Below are positions 1 through 12,434 of a stretch of 64,000 bases of DNA, in pieces. The stretch spans positions 1,810,805 through 1,874,804 of the forward strand of contig QANY01005768.1 of NCBI GenBank assembly GCA_003255025.1, given 5' to 3'. The stretch's first letter is position 1; the number at the start of each line of letters is the position of its first letter. The stretch comes from Datisca glomerata. Its lineage: Eukaryota; Streptophyta; Magnoliopsida; Cucurbitales; Datiscaceae. A program made the position numbers and the translations under genes. Under the pieces are notes generated by a model, which saw nothing but the letters and a program-made list of their open reading frames with translations, was not told the origin of the DNA and ran no database searches.

Positions 1-316
1 TTTTCCCTGCGCTGCGCCTACCACAACGTCCTCGTCAAAAAAGCCAAAACCACAAAGCCCAATGAATCCCACAAAAAAGAAAAAGAGAAAAGAAGCTCAC
101 TTCTTCACTCTAATTATTCCATTTCAATCCACTCCTTTCTTTCCTTCTTTCTTTCCTTCTCAGAAGCCTTTTTCACTGTATTTGCTTTTACTTATTTCTG
201 CTCCTATTTTTCTCCTAGGCAGTTTGTCAAACACCTTCGAAGCATTGAGATCAACCGACTGAGATTCAGTGGGAAAAGGGTTTGAAAGTGATGATAGAGT
301 ATAGAAGTTGAGCCAT
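1..316 (+). other. 5' leader region of the dynein light chain gene
   Basis: This stretch precedes the start codon at 317. It is rich in pyrimidines around 110-190, as plant 5' leaders often are. A possible splice acceptor (pyrimidine run ending in CTAG near 220) could mark a leader intron. A short open frame at 62-262 overlaps it but has low complexity and no recognisable domain. The promoter proper lies mostly outside the window. Confidence 0.45.
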
Positions 317-1603
317 ATGGAGGGAGCAGAGATGGAGCTGGAGAGGAGGAGTAGGTTCCTTAATAGTCTTATACTGAAGAAGAAAGCGGTGGAGCAGCAA
401 GAGCAGAATGATCACCTTAACGTACGCGTCAGGGCAGCTGACATGCCTTTCCCTTTACAAACTCAAGCCTTTCGCTGCGCTCGTGACCACCTTGACTCCA
501 TGACTGGCAAGCTCGATAGCAAACGCCTTGCTCTCGCCCTTAAGAAGGTCAATCTCTTGTTCATCCCCTCTTCTTTTCCAATCTATCTTATTCTCTGGAA
601 AAAAACATTTTCCCCTATATTTATGGCCGTTGATCTTTTTTATTATCTTTCATTTATAGATTCAAAATGATTAATATATTTCGTACTTAGTTATTTGGAT
701 ATGAGAATATTCAATTCGTTTGCATACTGACAGTTTATATAATTGATTGTCTTGTCTTGGTGTTAATATTTAGATTTAATAGAGTTATAGCTTTCATGAT
801 TGAGTTCATTAGGAACACATCTCACTGCTACTTCTTGGATTTCCCTAATTCAGTTTAATAGTTAAGTGTAGCTTCTTCTTGTTGCACACAGTATCTACTA
901 TACCAGAAACATCATTCAACCCGATTATTGAAATCACCCATAATACCTTTTTTCAGTTTAACTTCTTAAATCTATTTTTTAGTTCAAGATCTCATCTGCT
1001 AATTGTGAATTTCAGATCAAATAATTTGTAGATCTGTTCCGCTCAAAATAGGAATGGCATGGGGTATGAACTTATAATCTATAGTGATTTGGTGGGTATG
1101 GCTATTAGCTAAATGATCATAATAAAATTTTGCTTTCATGTGATCTGAGTTCAATCTGAGTTCAATTCTCTCATATGGCAAAAAACATTCTATAGTGGTT
1201 AGGTAACACACCAATTTGTTCATTGTTTATAACTGATTTCTTTCACTTCTGAAATTCAAACAATTGATTCCAGGTCAGTACACAAGATTTAAAGTCATTT
1301 TCTCAATTTGCTCTCCATTTCTGAGCTCGTAGCATTCACAGTAGCTTCATCAACGTTATCTATCAAATAAAATGCTTATTAGAAAAAACATCTAATTCTC
1401 CGAAAAGGATTAATCAATTTCTATTGATGTGTTTGGTGTCGGTGCAGGAATTTGATTCATCGTATGGTCCGGCATGGCATTGCATCGTTGGAACTAGCTT
1501 CGGATCATACGTGACGCATTCCCTTGGCGGCTTCTTGTATTTTTCTATAGACAAGGTTTACATCCTTCTATTCAAGACTGCCGTTGAGCCTTTAGAACAC
1601 TGA
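317..1603 (+). CDS. dynein light chain, LC8 type (two exons)
   Basis: The product is a small LC8-like dynein light chain of 128 residues. In plants, which lack axonemal dynein in flowering species, LC8 proteins act as dimerising hub proteins that bind short linear motifs in partners. Exon 1 is 317-547 and exon 2 is 1448-1603, joined in phase 0 across an intron with GT at 548 and AG at 1447. Exon 1 contains [16 protein letters not shown], the first helix of the fold. Exon 2 carries the family signature around [15 protein letters not shown], then the strands FLYFSIDK and YILLFK. The first ATG (317) was chosen over an in-frame ATG at 332; the basic, charged N-terminal extension of about 40 residues is usual for the plant branch. 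No stop or frameshift is seen, so the gene looks intact. Confidence 0.93.
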
Positions 1604-3649
1604 TTTTGCTTGTCATTTTTACAAGTTTCAAATTTCAATTGACTTGTATTTTTGCATGATGGAAATGACATTACTGCCTAATTTATTATCAATTCAAGTC
1701 AATTTTTACATGTACAATCAAATCAACAACTTCCAATTCCATATAGGCCTGCATTTTCTTTTGTGAATTTCTGTAATGCAGTAATGATTTGATTTTTATT
1801 CTTGAGTTGAGATCATCTCCTGTTTAATAGAACTAGAGAGATATGTTGCAAATGTTTATTTGTTTTTTGAGATCAACTCAGAATACAAAACAAGTTTTTA
1901 AAAGTTGTGCAAAAGTGATCAGGGCTGTTGAAAAGCAAATAAACGGCCTAAATTGTCCAAAAATAATTTATCGGATCATCAGAACAAAAAAGAACCCGGA
2001 TTTTTTAATAGCATAAGAGTGAAACTTCCTTTCTAAAGTTTATTAATAGCTTATTTGTGACTCGTATATAATCGAATAATCGAATACATATAGAATAAAA
2101 TCCGGCAACCGATTGTTGGTGACCAGATATTGTCATCAGAATGGAAATGTTTTATAAAAAAATTGAAATTTTTTTAGAAATCTCTTGTAGTTTGCTTAAA
2201 TAATACGGATAATTTTCTAGTTTGAAAAATGACATCAACCTCCCTTCTTATTAGGTTTCACTGACTAAAAAATCCAGAACCGTTAAATTCCAAACAGAAG
2301 CCGTTTAAATAACACGTAATATCGAAATTACCCCTCATTTTCTACCTAATTCTAATAACGTTAAAATCAATTTCTTTTAATATTCAGGAAAAAAGTTCAC
2401 CAAAACCTGAATCAACCTTGGTAAGTTTTTTAGTTTTGTTTCAGGTTAGAAAAATAGTTGGATCGAATTGGTTATATGGGTAATAATTGTATTTTCACAC
2501 CTAAACTAACATGATTTAAATAGAATAAACTTATTTATCATTTTTCAAACTAGATGTGTGTTTGTGTCATTTAGGAAAACTATAAGAGTTGTCAGAGAAA
2601 TTTTCCAGAAAAAAAAAATAGTCAATCTTATGTCTTCATTTTTCGATCAGAAAAACTCATGATTCTGCCATGATGGACTCAACTTAATATCAAAACATAG
2701 TTCGTACTCATATAATTAAACATATGAATTTCTTCTAGCTCAATTAGGGAACTAGCTCAGTATAATAAAATAAAGAAGAAACTAGCCTGATATTTATCAT
2801 TTTGCACAAATGGCCGAAATATAAAAGTCACACATTAACAAACCCTAACAAATTTACTGATAAGATTGATCTACCCTTACTAACAAAAGGAAAGACAAAA
2901 GGAACTCCATGACATTAGCTGCGAAAATATCCCAAAAAAACACAACCCTAACCCCAACTCCTAGGCGATGTGATGAACCCTAGCAGCTTCAAAACCACAT
3001 GTCAACCAAAAAAACTAAGAGCAACCCTAAATCAAATCATTGAAAAACCTTCATTGCAAACCTCCATTGAATCAGATCATCTCGAAGCTTTAGAAAAATA
3101 GCGATTGTAAGTGAGAAGTTCAGATTTAGATTTCGTATATAAAGGTATATTTCAAAGTTTTTACGACTCATTGACTCTTCTTCTACGACTGTCAACATAA
3201 AAAAATGGTAATCTAACACTTGATTGTAGATATATCATTCCATTCAATGTAATTTTTTTTTCTCATTCACCGTAAAAAAGTTTCAATTCGATTGAGTACT
3301 TTGTCTGAATTTCTTTATGCATGTAAACTCAACTAAGTTACTGATTGTCGTTGGTAAATTTCTGGAACTCTATTCAGAAATTACGGTATGTTACATTCTA
3401 TATGCATGATACTGATTTTCCGTCTCTAGAAATCATAATATATTTCATTCTACATGCATGATTAATGATTTTCATTCTTCATTTCATTACTTAAGTTCAT
3501 TACAGTATATTTAGTTACTTATTTAAACTTAAAATAATTACTGATCTGTATTACTAATTTCAGAGACATAATTATAGAGATTCTTGAAATTCTCTATAAT
3601 AAAATAACTAATAGTATAAATTCATATGCCATATATATACATATATAAG
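1604..3649. other. non-coding stretch between dynein gene and viral block
   Basis: AT-rich sequence without a convincing reading frame. It holds the 3' end of the dynein transcript and one copy of a dispersed repeat (2238-2611). From 3240 to 3650 there are loosely repeated AT-rich phrases such as TATATTTCATTCTACATGCATGAT, present twice in variant form near 3390 and 3440. Nothing else is recognised. Confidence 0.5.
2238..2611 (+). repeat. dispersed repeat, copy 1 (partner at 60790)
   Basis: About 370 bases are alignable by eye, in the same orientation, with 60790-61152. Shared phrases include TTAGGTTTCACT, TTTTAATATTCA, AATCAACCTTGGT, CACCTAAACTAACA and TTTTTCAAACTA. The copies have diverged by substitutions and small indels. 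No terminal inverted repeat or coding capacity is evident; a non-autonomous transposon or an LTR piece are both possible. Confidence 0.75.
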
Positions 3650-3889
3650 GTCTTATTGTTCTTCTTCTCCGTCCAAGTGGCTGATTATTTTTATACTTGA
3701 TTGTTTTTCTATACATTTAATTTTCTAATATGTGAATCTGACATATTAGTTTCTATTAGGTTTACTTCAGGCAATCCAATAAGACCTTTTTAAAGGTTGT
3801 AAATCCCGAGGGTAGCGTAGTTGTAAGAGGTAAATAAGAGAAGAGTTAAACTTCATAGGAAGTTGTAGAACTCATAGCAGGTTTGATGG

Positions 3890-4700
3890 TCTAAATACAT
3901 GATGAAATTTTTAACCATAAGAATAATTTAGTTATCTTGAACGATGAGTGGGTTATTTTGAAGTAATTTTTCTTGTAGCAATAGGTCTACAATGAATACA
4001 ATACCGAACATAATTAGTGAAGAACATGTTGAATACTTAGCAGATGATCATGTAAATTATAAGTTATGAAATATACCTAAAATTCTTAGTAAAGAAATTT
4101 ATAAATCAAAATGATATGTTTCTTCCTTCAAGCCTCAGCATCATGTTAAAACATTTGAAAAAATATATGCTCTTGAGAAAGATCATGAAACTTGTCAATT
4201 AATTTCTTCTAATGCAATTAAACATCACATTGAAGAATGATAAAATTTCCTTCACTTTGGTTTAGTCCAGATTGGAGTAAAACCACTCATAAAAAGAAGC
4301 ATAAATACATCTGTTTTGTTAGCCTTATGTGATGAAAGATTTACCAATTTTAATGATAGTATTTTAGGATTAATTAAATCTTCTCCTTGTAATGGTCCAA
4401 TTCATTTTGATTGTTTTCCAGATTTATCTGTTAGTTTAACATATCATCATAATCTTAAAGCCTTGACTTTAAATATCAAAACTGGTGGTTATCAAATCAT
4501 TGAAGGTGTCCAGCCCCTAGCTTTGATTTTTAAAATTCATTACAAAATCACCAAAACTAATATGAATTTTTAAGCCATCAATAGGAGTCAAAAAACAAAC
4601 CATGTTGATTCAATCTATCCAAAGTAATGCTAATATTAGAATCCCTAAAATCATTAGGTGGTCTGATATTACTTTTCCTACAAACTAGCTTGTAACCAAT
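3890..4700 (+). pseudogene. viral movement protein region, copy A
   Basis: Decayed start of the first viral frame. Translated pieces recur in copies B, D and E at the same place relative to the leader. The segment reading GLVQIGVKPL followed by the piece at 4316-4573 resembles the 30K-superfamily movement protein core of caulimovirids. Family function is to form plasmodesmal tubules for cell-to-cell movement. The frame is broken by stops near 4068, 4240 and 4571. Assignment rests on position and motif resemblance, not on a search. Confidence 0.7.
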
Positions 4701-7700
4701 GAGAGATAGTCCACTCCAATTCAACGACCTTTTGAAGATATTGACTACATTCAGCAGTACATGGATGGTACTGCTAAAATTAATTTCTAACCTTCAAGAT
4801 CTGGCCTCCAAGTTAGGGAGTTTAGCCAGTCTAGCACTCCTAGAGATTCCTATTCTAAATCCACTATTAATTCTGATCAAGGTCTTAGAATCCAACAGTT
4901 AGAACAATAATAAAAAAAATTTAAAAGTAAATTATTTAACATTTAAAGGCATGGTAACTAATTTATAGGTTAGTCAGTCAATCTTTGATAATAAGAGTGA
5001 ACAATCTGATGAATCTGAATCACCAACTGCCTTTGATTTTTAAGGAGTCTTACCTCATGTTAATCCTCAACTCTTAGTTTTGAATATAGACACCTTAAGC
5101 CAAGAATACAAGCCTGATTGTAAGGGTTTAACCCAACACATGAATGTCCCAAACAACCTCAATAAACGTAATAGGTTTAGATACACATATAATATGGATC
5201 AAAGAAAAATTATCCTACTAAATGGAAGGCATTCATGCAATTATTTAGGTCGTTGAACCGAATAAAAATTTAAAAACAATATATTTTACACTTAAAGGCA
5301 TAGCAACTAATTTCTAGGTTAGTCAGTCAATCTTTGATAATGATACTAAATAATTTGATAAATATGAATCACCTACTGCCTCTCATTTTCAAGGAATCTT
5401 ACCTCTTGTTAATCCTCAACTCTTAGTTCTGAATATTGGCACCTTAAGCCAAGAATACAAGCCTGATTGGGAGGGTTTAACCGAACACATGAATGACCCA
5501 AACAATTGCAATAGACGTAATAGGTTTAGAGATACATATAATATGGATAAAAAAAATTATCCTAGCTTAATGAAAGGCATTCATGCAAGAATTTAGGATT
5601 TATATGTTCTTCCTTGATTATATCAAGGGTATTTATGAGAAAAATATTATAGTCATTTCTAAAAGTAAAATATATAACATTTAAGTGCATAGTAACTAAT
5701 TTATAGGTTAGTCAGTCAATTTTTGATAATAAGACTAAACAATCTGATGAATCTGAATCACCTACTACCTCTGATTTTTAAGGAGTCTTACCTCGTGTTA
5801 ATCATCAACTCTTAGTTCTGAATATAGGCACCTTAAACCAAGAATACAAGTCTGATTGTAAGGGTTTAACCCAACACATGAATGACTTAAACAACCTCAA
5901 TAGACGTAATAGGTTTAGATGCACATATAATATGGATCAAAGAAAAATTATCATTGCTGAATGGAAGGCATTTATGCAAGAATTTAGGTTGTTGGACCAA
6001 ATAAAAATTTAAAAATAAAATATTTAACACTTAAAGGCATAGCAACTAATTTCTAGATTAGTCAGTCAATCTTTGATAATGAGACTAAACAATCAGATAA
6101 ATCTGAATCACATACTACCTCTGATTTTCAAGGAGTCTTACCTAATGTTAATCTTCAACTCTTAATTTTGAATATTGGCACCTTAAGCTAAGAATACAAG
6201 CCTGATTGGGAGGGTTTAACCTAACACATGAATGACCCAAATAAACTCAATAGATGTAATAGGTTTAAAGATACATATAAAATGGATCAAAGAGAAATTA
6301 TCCTTGTATAATGGAAGGCATTCATGCAATAATTTAGGTTTGATATCTTCTTCTTTGATTATATCGAGGATATTTATGAGAAAAATGTTAAAGTCATTTC
6401 TAAGACCAAGTGGGTCAACGAAGATTCCAGTCAGGTGTTTGCTAGTCATACCCTACCTAAAAAAAATTATTAGTGATCACGAAAAGTCTAGAGTTACCGC
6501 CTCTCCTTTTAAGGTTTCTAAGGAGGACAACCCATATAAAAAAGTTTTTGGACAACTTAATTATACAAACCAAAGTCTTATAACAATAGGAGAACAATTA
6601 GACAAAATTAACCAAGACAAAAAAAATATGTTGAGTCATCTTCTTCTGTTAAGGTAATTAACCGAGACAGTAGTTCTGATTCTGAAAGTCAGAGGTCCGA
6701 TTCTGCCTATGAAACCTCCACCATTCATAATATTGAAGAAATATTAAAAATCTTGAAATAAATAAGCTTGAAAGGAAATGGCATAAATGGTTTATTCCTC
6801 CAGATATCCAAATCATTGAATCCTCTTTAGTTAATCAATTTTATATTCTATAGAAAAATTATATGAATTGAATATTGATGGTCTTTAAGAGCAGGAAGTA
6901 CTTAATAAATTACAACACATAGCTATGGTATCTAATAGTTACATTACCACCCATAATTTATCTCACAATGAGGTTACAAAAATCTTAGTCACAGGATTTA
7001 TAGGAATATTTCATTCCTAGTGGCAAAAACATCTCACCTAAGAATCTAAAAATATCATTTTTACGACAATAAAGATCGATGCCGAAAGAACTCCAACTCT
7101 TAGAGAGGGTCAGGAAACAATGTATGATGCTATTAATACACTTTTTTATATTCTAATTAAACATTTCATTGGAACGCCAATTAATATTATTTTGCATATC
7201 CATGATCAATTAACCAATCTTAGGTGTTCTATCCCTAAGTGAATTTGACTTGTACAAAAATATATTTTTGTCCAGAGTAATGGCTAGGATGATGGTAATC
7301 AACCCCTTTAGAAAGAAAAATTTATAAATGGCTTACCAAATTTCTTTACCCATAAAATTAGAATCGTCCTTAGTGATGACCTAGGAAACATAGACTACAA
7401 TAGTCTCATCAATGGTACCATTATCATTAAAATACAAAATGAAGGATTAAGAATGTGTATTGATATGAAAATAAATAAACAACTTCAAAAAGAGAACAAA
7501 ATTGCCAAATATGAATTAGGTAATTTTTGTGAGCAATACGGATTGCCTGCTATTGCTCCTTCTCAAAAGAATAAGAATAATTCTCAACTTAATCCTAGAC
7601 AAATTTACAAACCCTATAGGAGAAAATTTCACAAACAGAAAAACCAATAAACAATATATTGATAAAAGTAAAATCAAGTATTTTAAGTGTAGCCAAAATG

Positions 7701-7960
7701 GTCATTATTTCAATACTTGTCAAGTCAAAAAGAAAATTAACCAATTAAAAATTTATGATGAAGAAAAATAAGAATTGTTTAGAATTATAGAATCCATAGA
7801 TTACTATGAAAATGAAGATTTGGAAGAATTTGATTCCTCTAATTTTAACAAATTAAACTCTTCAAGTTCTGACAGTGATTCTCTTAACACTTCTATGGGG
7901 TGCAAGGATAGTTGTTGTCATAAATTTGTTAATGTTTAAAATAAAACTATAGAACAAAAA
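4700..7960 (+). pseudogene. viral coat protein region, copy A
   Basis: The region covers the acidic N-terminal part, the core and the zinc knuckle of a caulimovirid coat protein. The knuckle is near 7672-7715, reading FKCSQNGHYFNTC, with the first Cys of the CCHC pattern replaced (Tyr). It is followed by a Glu/Asp/Ser-rich tail and a short Cys cluster CKDSCCHKF near 7890. The N-terminal part is expanded by a fourfold tandem duplication (4967-6400), so this copy is longer here than B. The open pieces at 6232-6657 and 7453-7771 are in different frames. The knuckle family packages nucleic acid and recruits the pregenomic RNA. Confidence 0.75.
4967..6400 (+). repeat. four tandem copies of a coat-protein segment
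   Basis: Units start at 4967, 5316, 5705 and 6055 with AGGTTAGTCAGTCAATC or close variants. Spacing is 349, 389 and 350 bases. Copy B has a single unit (from about 13843). Units differ from each other by scattered changes, so the expansion is not recent. The second unit runs about 40 bases further before the junction than the first and third. Confidence 0.85.
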
Positions 7961-8389
7961 ATATTTTATTAGATTTAATTAGTAGAATTGAAAATCCTGA
8001 ATTAAAACAAGATTACCTTGAAAGACTTAGAAAGGCAATCCAAAAAAAGAAAAGAAAATTTTAAGTATAATAATAATATTGTTAGCCTTTCACAAACTCT
8101 TAAAAAGTTCAACAAATTAAAGGGAATGAAAAATAAGTTACTCTTTAAGAACTTCAGAAAGAAATTAAAAACATTTAAAATGAAATAAAAGAATTAAAAT
8201 ATTCAAACACAGAAATAAAAAAAGAATTAAATCTTTTAAAGATAGAAAATTTAATTAAAAAACATGAGCTCAGTTAACTAGGAGAACATAGTAAATCCTC
8301 AATATCTGATAATGAGATTGAAAAACATGTTGTCAACATACAAAATGATGACAACTTCCTTCAAACCCTTATTCACATTACACTTAAGA

Positions 8390-8775
8390 AATGTTATAAT
8401 GGTCAGAATTATTATTCAAGATTTTGATTTCACCTACATGACTCTTATTGATTCTGGAGCTGATTTAAATTGTATGCAGGAATGATTTGTTCCTATTAAG
8501 TACTTCAAGAAGATAAAAGAATATTTGTCATCGGCTAATGGTATTCGAAATGCATATCAATTATGAAATCCCCAGTCCATATTTGCCAAGACAATGTATA
8601 TTGTAAGACATCATTTGTCTCAGTAAAAAACATGACAGATAAAATTATCCTAGGATTGCCATTCATTTATCTGTTTTGTCCTTTCACAATAGAGCGTGAT
8701 GGGATCATTACATATTCTTTGGGTAAACGTGTCAAATTGAAATTTCTTTATTTTCTCACAATGAGAAATTGAAAA
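8390..8775 (+). pseudogene. viral aspartic protease, copy A
   Basis: The frame reads IIQDFDFTYMTLIDSGADLNC near 8400-8475, containing the catalytic D-S-G of pepsin-like retroviral proteases. A downstream hydrophobic stretch KIILGLPFIYL (8640-8675) matches the second conserved element (I-x-G). A TGA at about 8484 and frameshifts break it. The protease would process the polyprotein. Copies B and D carry D-S-R in place of D-S-G, so only this copy keeps the motif. Confidence 0.82.
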
Positions 8776-8799
8776 CTTCAAAATAGAATTATATTTATA

Positions 8800-10300
8800 G
8801 AACGTGAATTTAATTTCTTGTAAAGAAAAATATTTATGTTTTCTTCAAGCTGGAATAAAATTCAAAAGAATTGAAGAACAAATTCAAAATCCTACCCTTA
8901 AAAAACAAATTAAAATCTTTGAAAAAAAATGTAAAGAATTGTGTGCTAACATTCCTAATGCATTCTGGCATAGGAAGCATCATACTTTCAGTCTGCCTTA
9001 TATTGAGAGATTTGATGAGAGAAATGTCCCTACAAAGGCAAGGCCAATCCAGATGAATTCTGAAATGCTTGAATTCTGTAAGAAGGAAATTACATACCTT
9101 CTTTTATTAGGAAAAACAAATTTCTTTGGTCTTGTTCTACCTTTTATGTCCAAAAGGTAGGTGAAATTTAACGTGGAGTTCCTAGATTGGTTATTAATTA
9201 TTAGGGGCTTAATAATGGTTTAGAATGGATAATATATCATATACCAAACAAAAAAGACATAATCAATAGACTTCGAGATGTTGTTGTATTCTCTAAGTTT
9301 GATATGAAATCTAGATTTTGGCAAATCCAAATAAATAAGAATGATAAGTAAAAAACCGAATTTCTAACTCCATTTGACCATTATGAATAAAATGTAATGC
9401 ATTTTGGTCTAAAAATGCTCCTAGTGAATTTCAGAGTATAATGAATAAAATTTTCAACTAATTGACTAGTTTCTCAATTGTTTATATTGATGATGTTCTT
9501 ATTTTTTCTAAATCAATTTATCAACATTGGAAACACCTTGAATTATTTTCTAAAATAATAAAACAAAATGATTTAGTAATCTCTACAAGTAAAATCAAAT
9601 TATTTCAGTCTAGAGTCAGATTTCTAGGATTTGAGATTTACCATTCTATTATCAAACTAATTGACCGTGTCATATAATTTACAGATAAATTACCCGATGA
9701 AATCATTGATAAAACCCAATTACAATAATTTTTAGGATCACTTAATTACATATCTAATTTCTATAACATTCTAAGAATTGATTGCAAGCACATTTTTGAA
9801 AGGCTTAAGAAAAATCTTCCTCCATCCATTGGCAACCGTTCATACCAATTTAATTAAGAAAAGTAAAACTCATGTTAAGACAATTTCTTATCTTGACATC
9901 CTTACTATTAATTCTTTTAAAATTGTCTAAACGACTGCCTATGAACTTGGATATGGAGGTATCTTATTACAAACAATCTCTCCAGATGTAGCTGAACAAA
10001 TTGTCAGGTTTACATCTGGAACTTGAACACAATCGCAAATTAATTATAGTACTATTAATAAAGAAATTTTAGCCGTTGTATTATGTATTCAAAAATTCAA
10101 GATGATTTATTAAATCAAGAATTTCTTTTAAAAATTGATTGTAAGTCTGCAACATATTTATTGAAAAAAGATGTCAAGAATATTGCTTTCAAATAATTTT
10201 TTGCTAGATGGCGGTCTATTCTTAGCATTTTTAATTTTGATATTGAATTTATTCAAGAAATTAATAATTTAATTCCTGATTTCCTTACTTGTGAATTTTT
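8800..10300 (+). pseudogene. viral reverse transcriptase and RNase H, copy A
   Basis: Order of motifs: IPTKARPIQMNSE-like lead-in near 9030 (here VPTKARPIQMNSE), VFSKFDMKS near 9290, FGLK near 9400, then FSIVYIDDVLIFSK at 9474-9515 with the YxDD catalytic pair intact, and RFLGFEIYHSIIK near 9618. The connection and RNase H parts follow (about 9890-10300), with YLDILTI, SGT and KIDCKSATYLLKKDVKNIA recognisable. Several in-frame stops and frame changes make it inactive. In the family this enzyme copies the pregenomic RNA into DNA. RNase H ends at a TAG about 10303 where the second frame overlaps. Confidence 0.88.
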
Positions 10301-11645
10301 ATAGGGTCGTCAATATAGGGTCTAGGCCCCAGGCCTCAAAAGATAGAATCAAATGGGAGTCTTCGACTTCACAAATGGCCTTTAAGTCCCAAATAAAAAA
10401 GGAGATTGTCCCTCCTAACCAATTAACCATTATTGGGTCCATCAAACCCAATTATCAATCAGTCATTGTCAATCAATTGACTCATTCTCAATCTCTCAAC
10501 ATTTTGATGCTCAATCACTCAACCAACTAATTATAAAATATAAAAAATCGTCTCCTTATTTATTTTCAAAAAATGTCTAGTAAAAATCTCTTTCATATTG
10601 AGCCTCCAGTTGCTCATTTGAAGGATGCTGCTGAAATTGCCAAAGTCTATTTTATTCCTGATTTCCACTTTATCCCTCGTCACAAGGACAAAAATCTCAA
10701 TTTCTACAAAAACATTCTCTTAAAAATAAAATCCATAAATATCAGCATAATCAAAAGTCCTAAAGGGAGGATTCTTTATCATTCCTTCTATATTCTCAAA
10801 AAATCATAACCATGTAAAATTGGAAATCTCATCCTTCAGGTCTCAAAATACTTTTACATATAAAATGATACAATTATTATGATTATATTGATGTTTGGCA
10901 TACAAATTTTTTTGCATTAAAATAGTGATTTTTCTCTCATGGTTCCTAAATTTTGATAAAAATTTTAAATATTACTTTTTGAAATTGGTTCTTAAGATTG
11001 TGGTCCATTCGTGGTCATGTCTTAGAATTATTTTCAATTAATTTTTAACAATGTTTCAATTTATTTTTAAAAATATACAAGCCCTCACCAATTGAGGCAT
11101 CATTTTCCCAACTACTTTGTTTTTCAAATAAATATAAAATAATTTGGATTCTTAAATGGCACTATTATGTTAAATGGTGGGATAACAAATCATTGCATCC
11201 ATTAACCATGAATTTGCCAATCTCCATCATAATCTACAATTGGCAAGCCCTTTTAACCATGCTCCAATAAAAATTAATGAGCCTGTTAACCAAAATCCCC
11301 AAACCAAACAACCCAATTCAAATTCATCTAAAAATCCAAACCCTCTTTAAATAGAAAATCAAAAGCCAAAGCCACAAAACCTAAATCCAAAATGAAGCAA
11401 TAATTAATTCAAAAATTGCTTCTTTTTTTTGGAAAATGGCAATAATTTTGACTCTAAATAAACTGCAGAGTCAAGCCACTCAATCAAGCCAAATATCTAA
11501 AAGGATCAATCCTCCAAAAAGACTACCATTCAGCAATTGAATGACCAAAATACTCAAATGATTGTGTCTGACCACAATGGGCTTATGACACATTCCAAGA
11601 TGCACAGGAGCCATATGATGACATCAATCTCAGTGATGATGAATA
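10290..11645 (+). pseudogene. second viral frame (ORF2), copy A
   Basis: An open piece at 10291-10530 overlaps the end of RNase H in another frame, followed by 10573-10809 and broken remnants to about 11645. The same sequence occurs in copies B, C and E. Its C-terminal part is Ser/Asn/Lys-rich and ends in copies B and C with an acidic tail FDD.N.SDNE and a stop. Position corresponds to the transactivator/inclusion-body gene of some caulimovirids, but I see no diagnostic motif, so function is open. In this copy the frame joins RNase H directly, with no AlkB-like module. Confidence 0.6.
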
Positions 11646-11649
11646 AATA

Positions 11650-12415
11650 TATAAAAAAGAATAGAAAAGAAAAAGAATATTTTTGGTAAAATTGCCAGAT
11701 CCTCAGATTAATCAATAATTGAATAGAAGAGTTCATCATTGACAAAATGTCAAAAATTCTAATAAAGATAAATAGAGGAATATATCCTTGGCAAAATGCC
11801 AATGATGGAATCAAGAAATTTGAAGGAATATCAATTTCATATATCATGATGACTCTCCCACATGCACCAATAATCATGATGATATTTCAAGACAGCAATT
11901 ATGACTCCTCCAATATGAAGCAATAATTAAGATATGATTTTTAAGATTGCAATTATCAAGGAATATTTGTACTTTGTCTTATTGTGAAATTATTGTACAA
12001 GTTGTCTAAAGATTAGACAACTATTTGTACTTTTCTCTTTAATTAGTCAAAAATTGTAATGTAAAATGTTTTTACTTTAATAGAAAAGAATAGTGCAGGT
12101 AATTGATGGGTTCTTGGTGAACTCCACTCTCCTTGCTAATAAATAGGTTGTCTTCTCCCATTTGTGATTCATAACTTAGTTTTCACTCATACTCATTTTA
12201 AGATAAAAACTTGTTTTGGAAAATAAAGTTTTCTTCTTCCTCCTCTTTTGTAATCTTTCTTCTTTCTTCTCAACGTTAATTAGTGAGTTAGGAGCAGTAA
12301 TTAATCATTACAAATCAAATTTAATCTTGTAATCTTGTAAGTTTTAATTTTCTTTCAATGAATACTTTGTATTCTTAATACCTTGTCTCTAAATTAATCG
12401 CAATTCTACCTTTTT
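11650..12415 (+). promoter_or_regulatory. viral intergenic promoter between copies A and B
   Basis: A non-coding segment found in every copy: repeated CCTTGGCAAAATGCCAA phrases, ACAAGTTGTCTAAAGATTAGACAAC (a short inverted repeat, GTTGTCTA/TAGACAAC, near 12000-12025), then a TATA-like TAATAAATAGG at 12138-12147. Downstream lies a CT-rich region (12230-12275) and the primer site. By family analogy it drives the terminally redundant pregenomic RNA. Activity in the plant is unknown. Confidence 0.7.
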
Positions 12416-12434
12416 TGATATCAGAGTCAAACCT
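12416..12434 (+). promoter_or_regulatory. initiator-Met tRNA primer-binding site
   Basis: TGATATCAGAGTCAAACCT differs at few positions from the sequence complementary to the 3' end of plant initiator tRNA-Met (TGGTATCAGAGCCA...). Caulimovirids prime minus-strand DNA at such a site. Equivalent sites are at 20354-20371 (+), 28464-28481 (-), 35239-35256 (+) and 38795-38813 (+). Confidence 0.8.

Larger units (their letters stand above)
3650..12415 (+). mobile_element. endogenous pararetrovirus, copy A (nearly full length, decayed)
   Basis: A Caulimoviridae-like unit of about 8.8 kb reading left to right: leader, movement protein, coat protein, protease, reverse transcriptase, RNase H, second frame and intergenic promoter. 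It begins part-way through the leader (at TGTTCTTCTTCTCCGTCCAAGTGG, matching 12467 in copy B) and lacks its own upstream primer site. It is the only copy retaining the RNase H region and intact DSGAD and YIDD catalytic motifs, although many stops and frameshifts break the frames. Base composition is strikingly AT-rich. It is continuous with copy B, so A and B form a head-to-tail tandem. The genus is not certain; domain order fits several genera with a fused first polyprotein. Confidence 0.9.

Noticed and set aside
62..262. Plus-strand open frame of 66 codons upstream of the dynein gene
   Set aside because: Lys- then Phe/Ser-rich low complexity in a pyrimidine-rich leader; no domain and out of context with the real start at 317.
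4967..6400. CRISPR-like or satellite array
   Set aside because: The repeated units are 350-base viral coat-gene segments in a plant genome; there are no short repeats with unique spacers.
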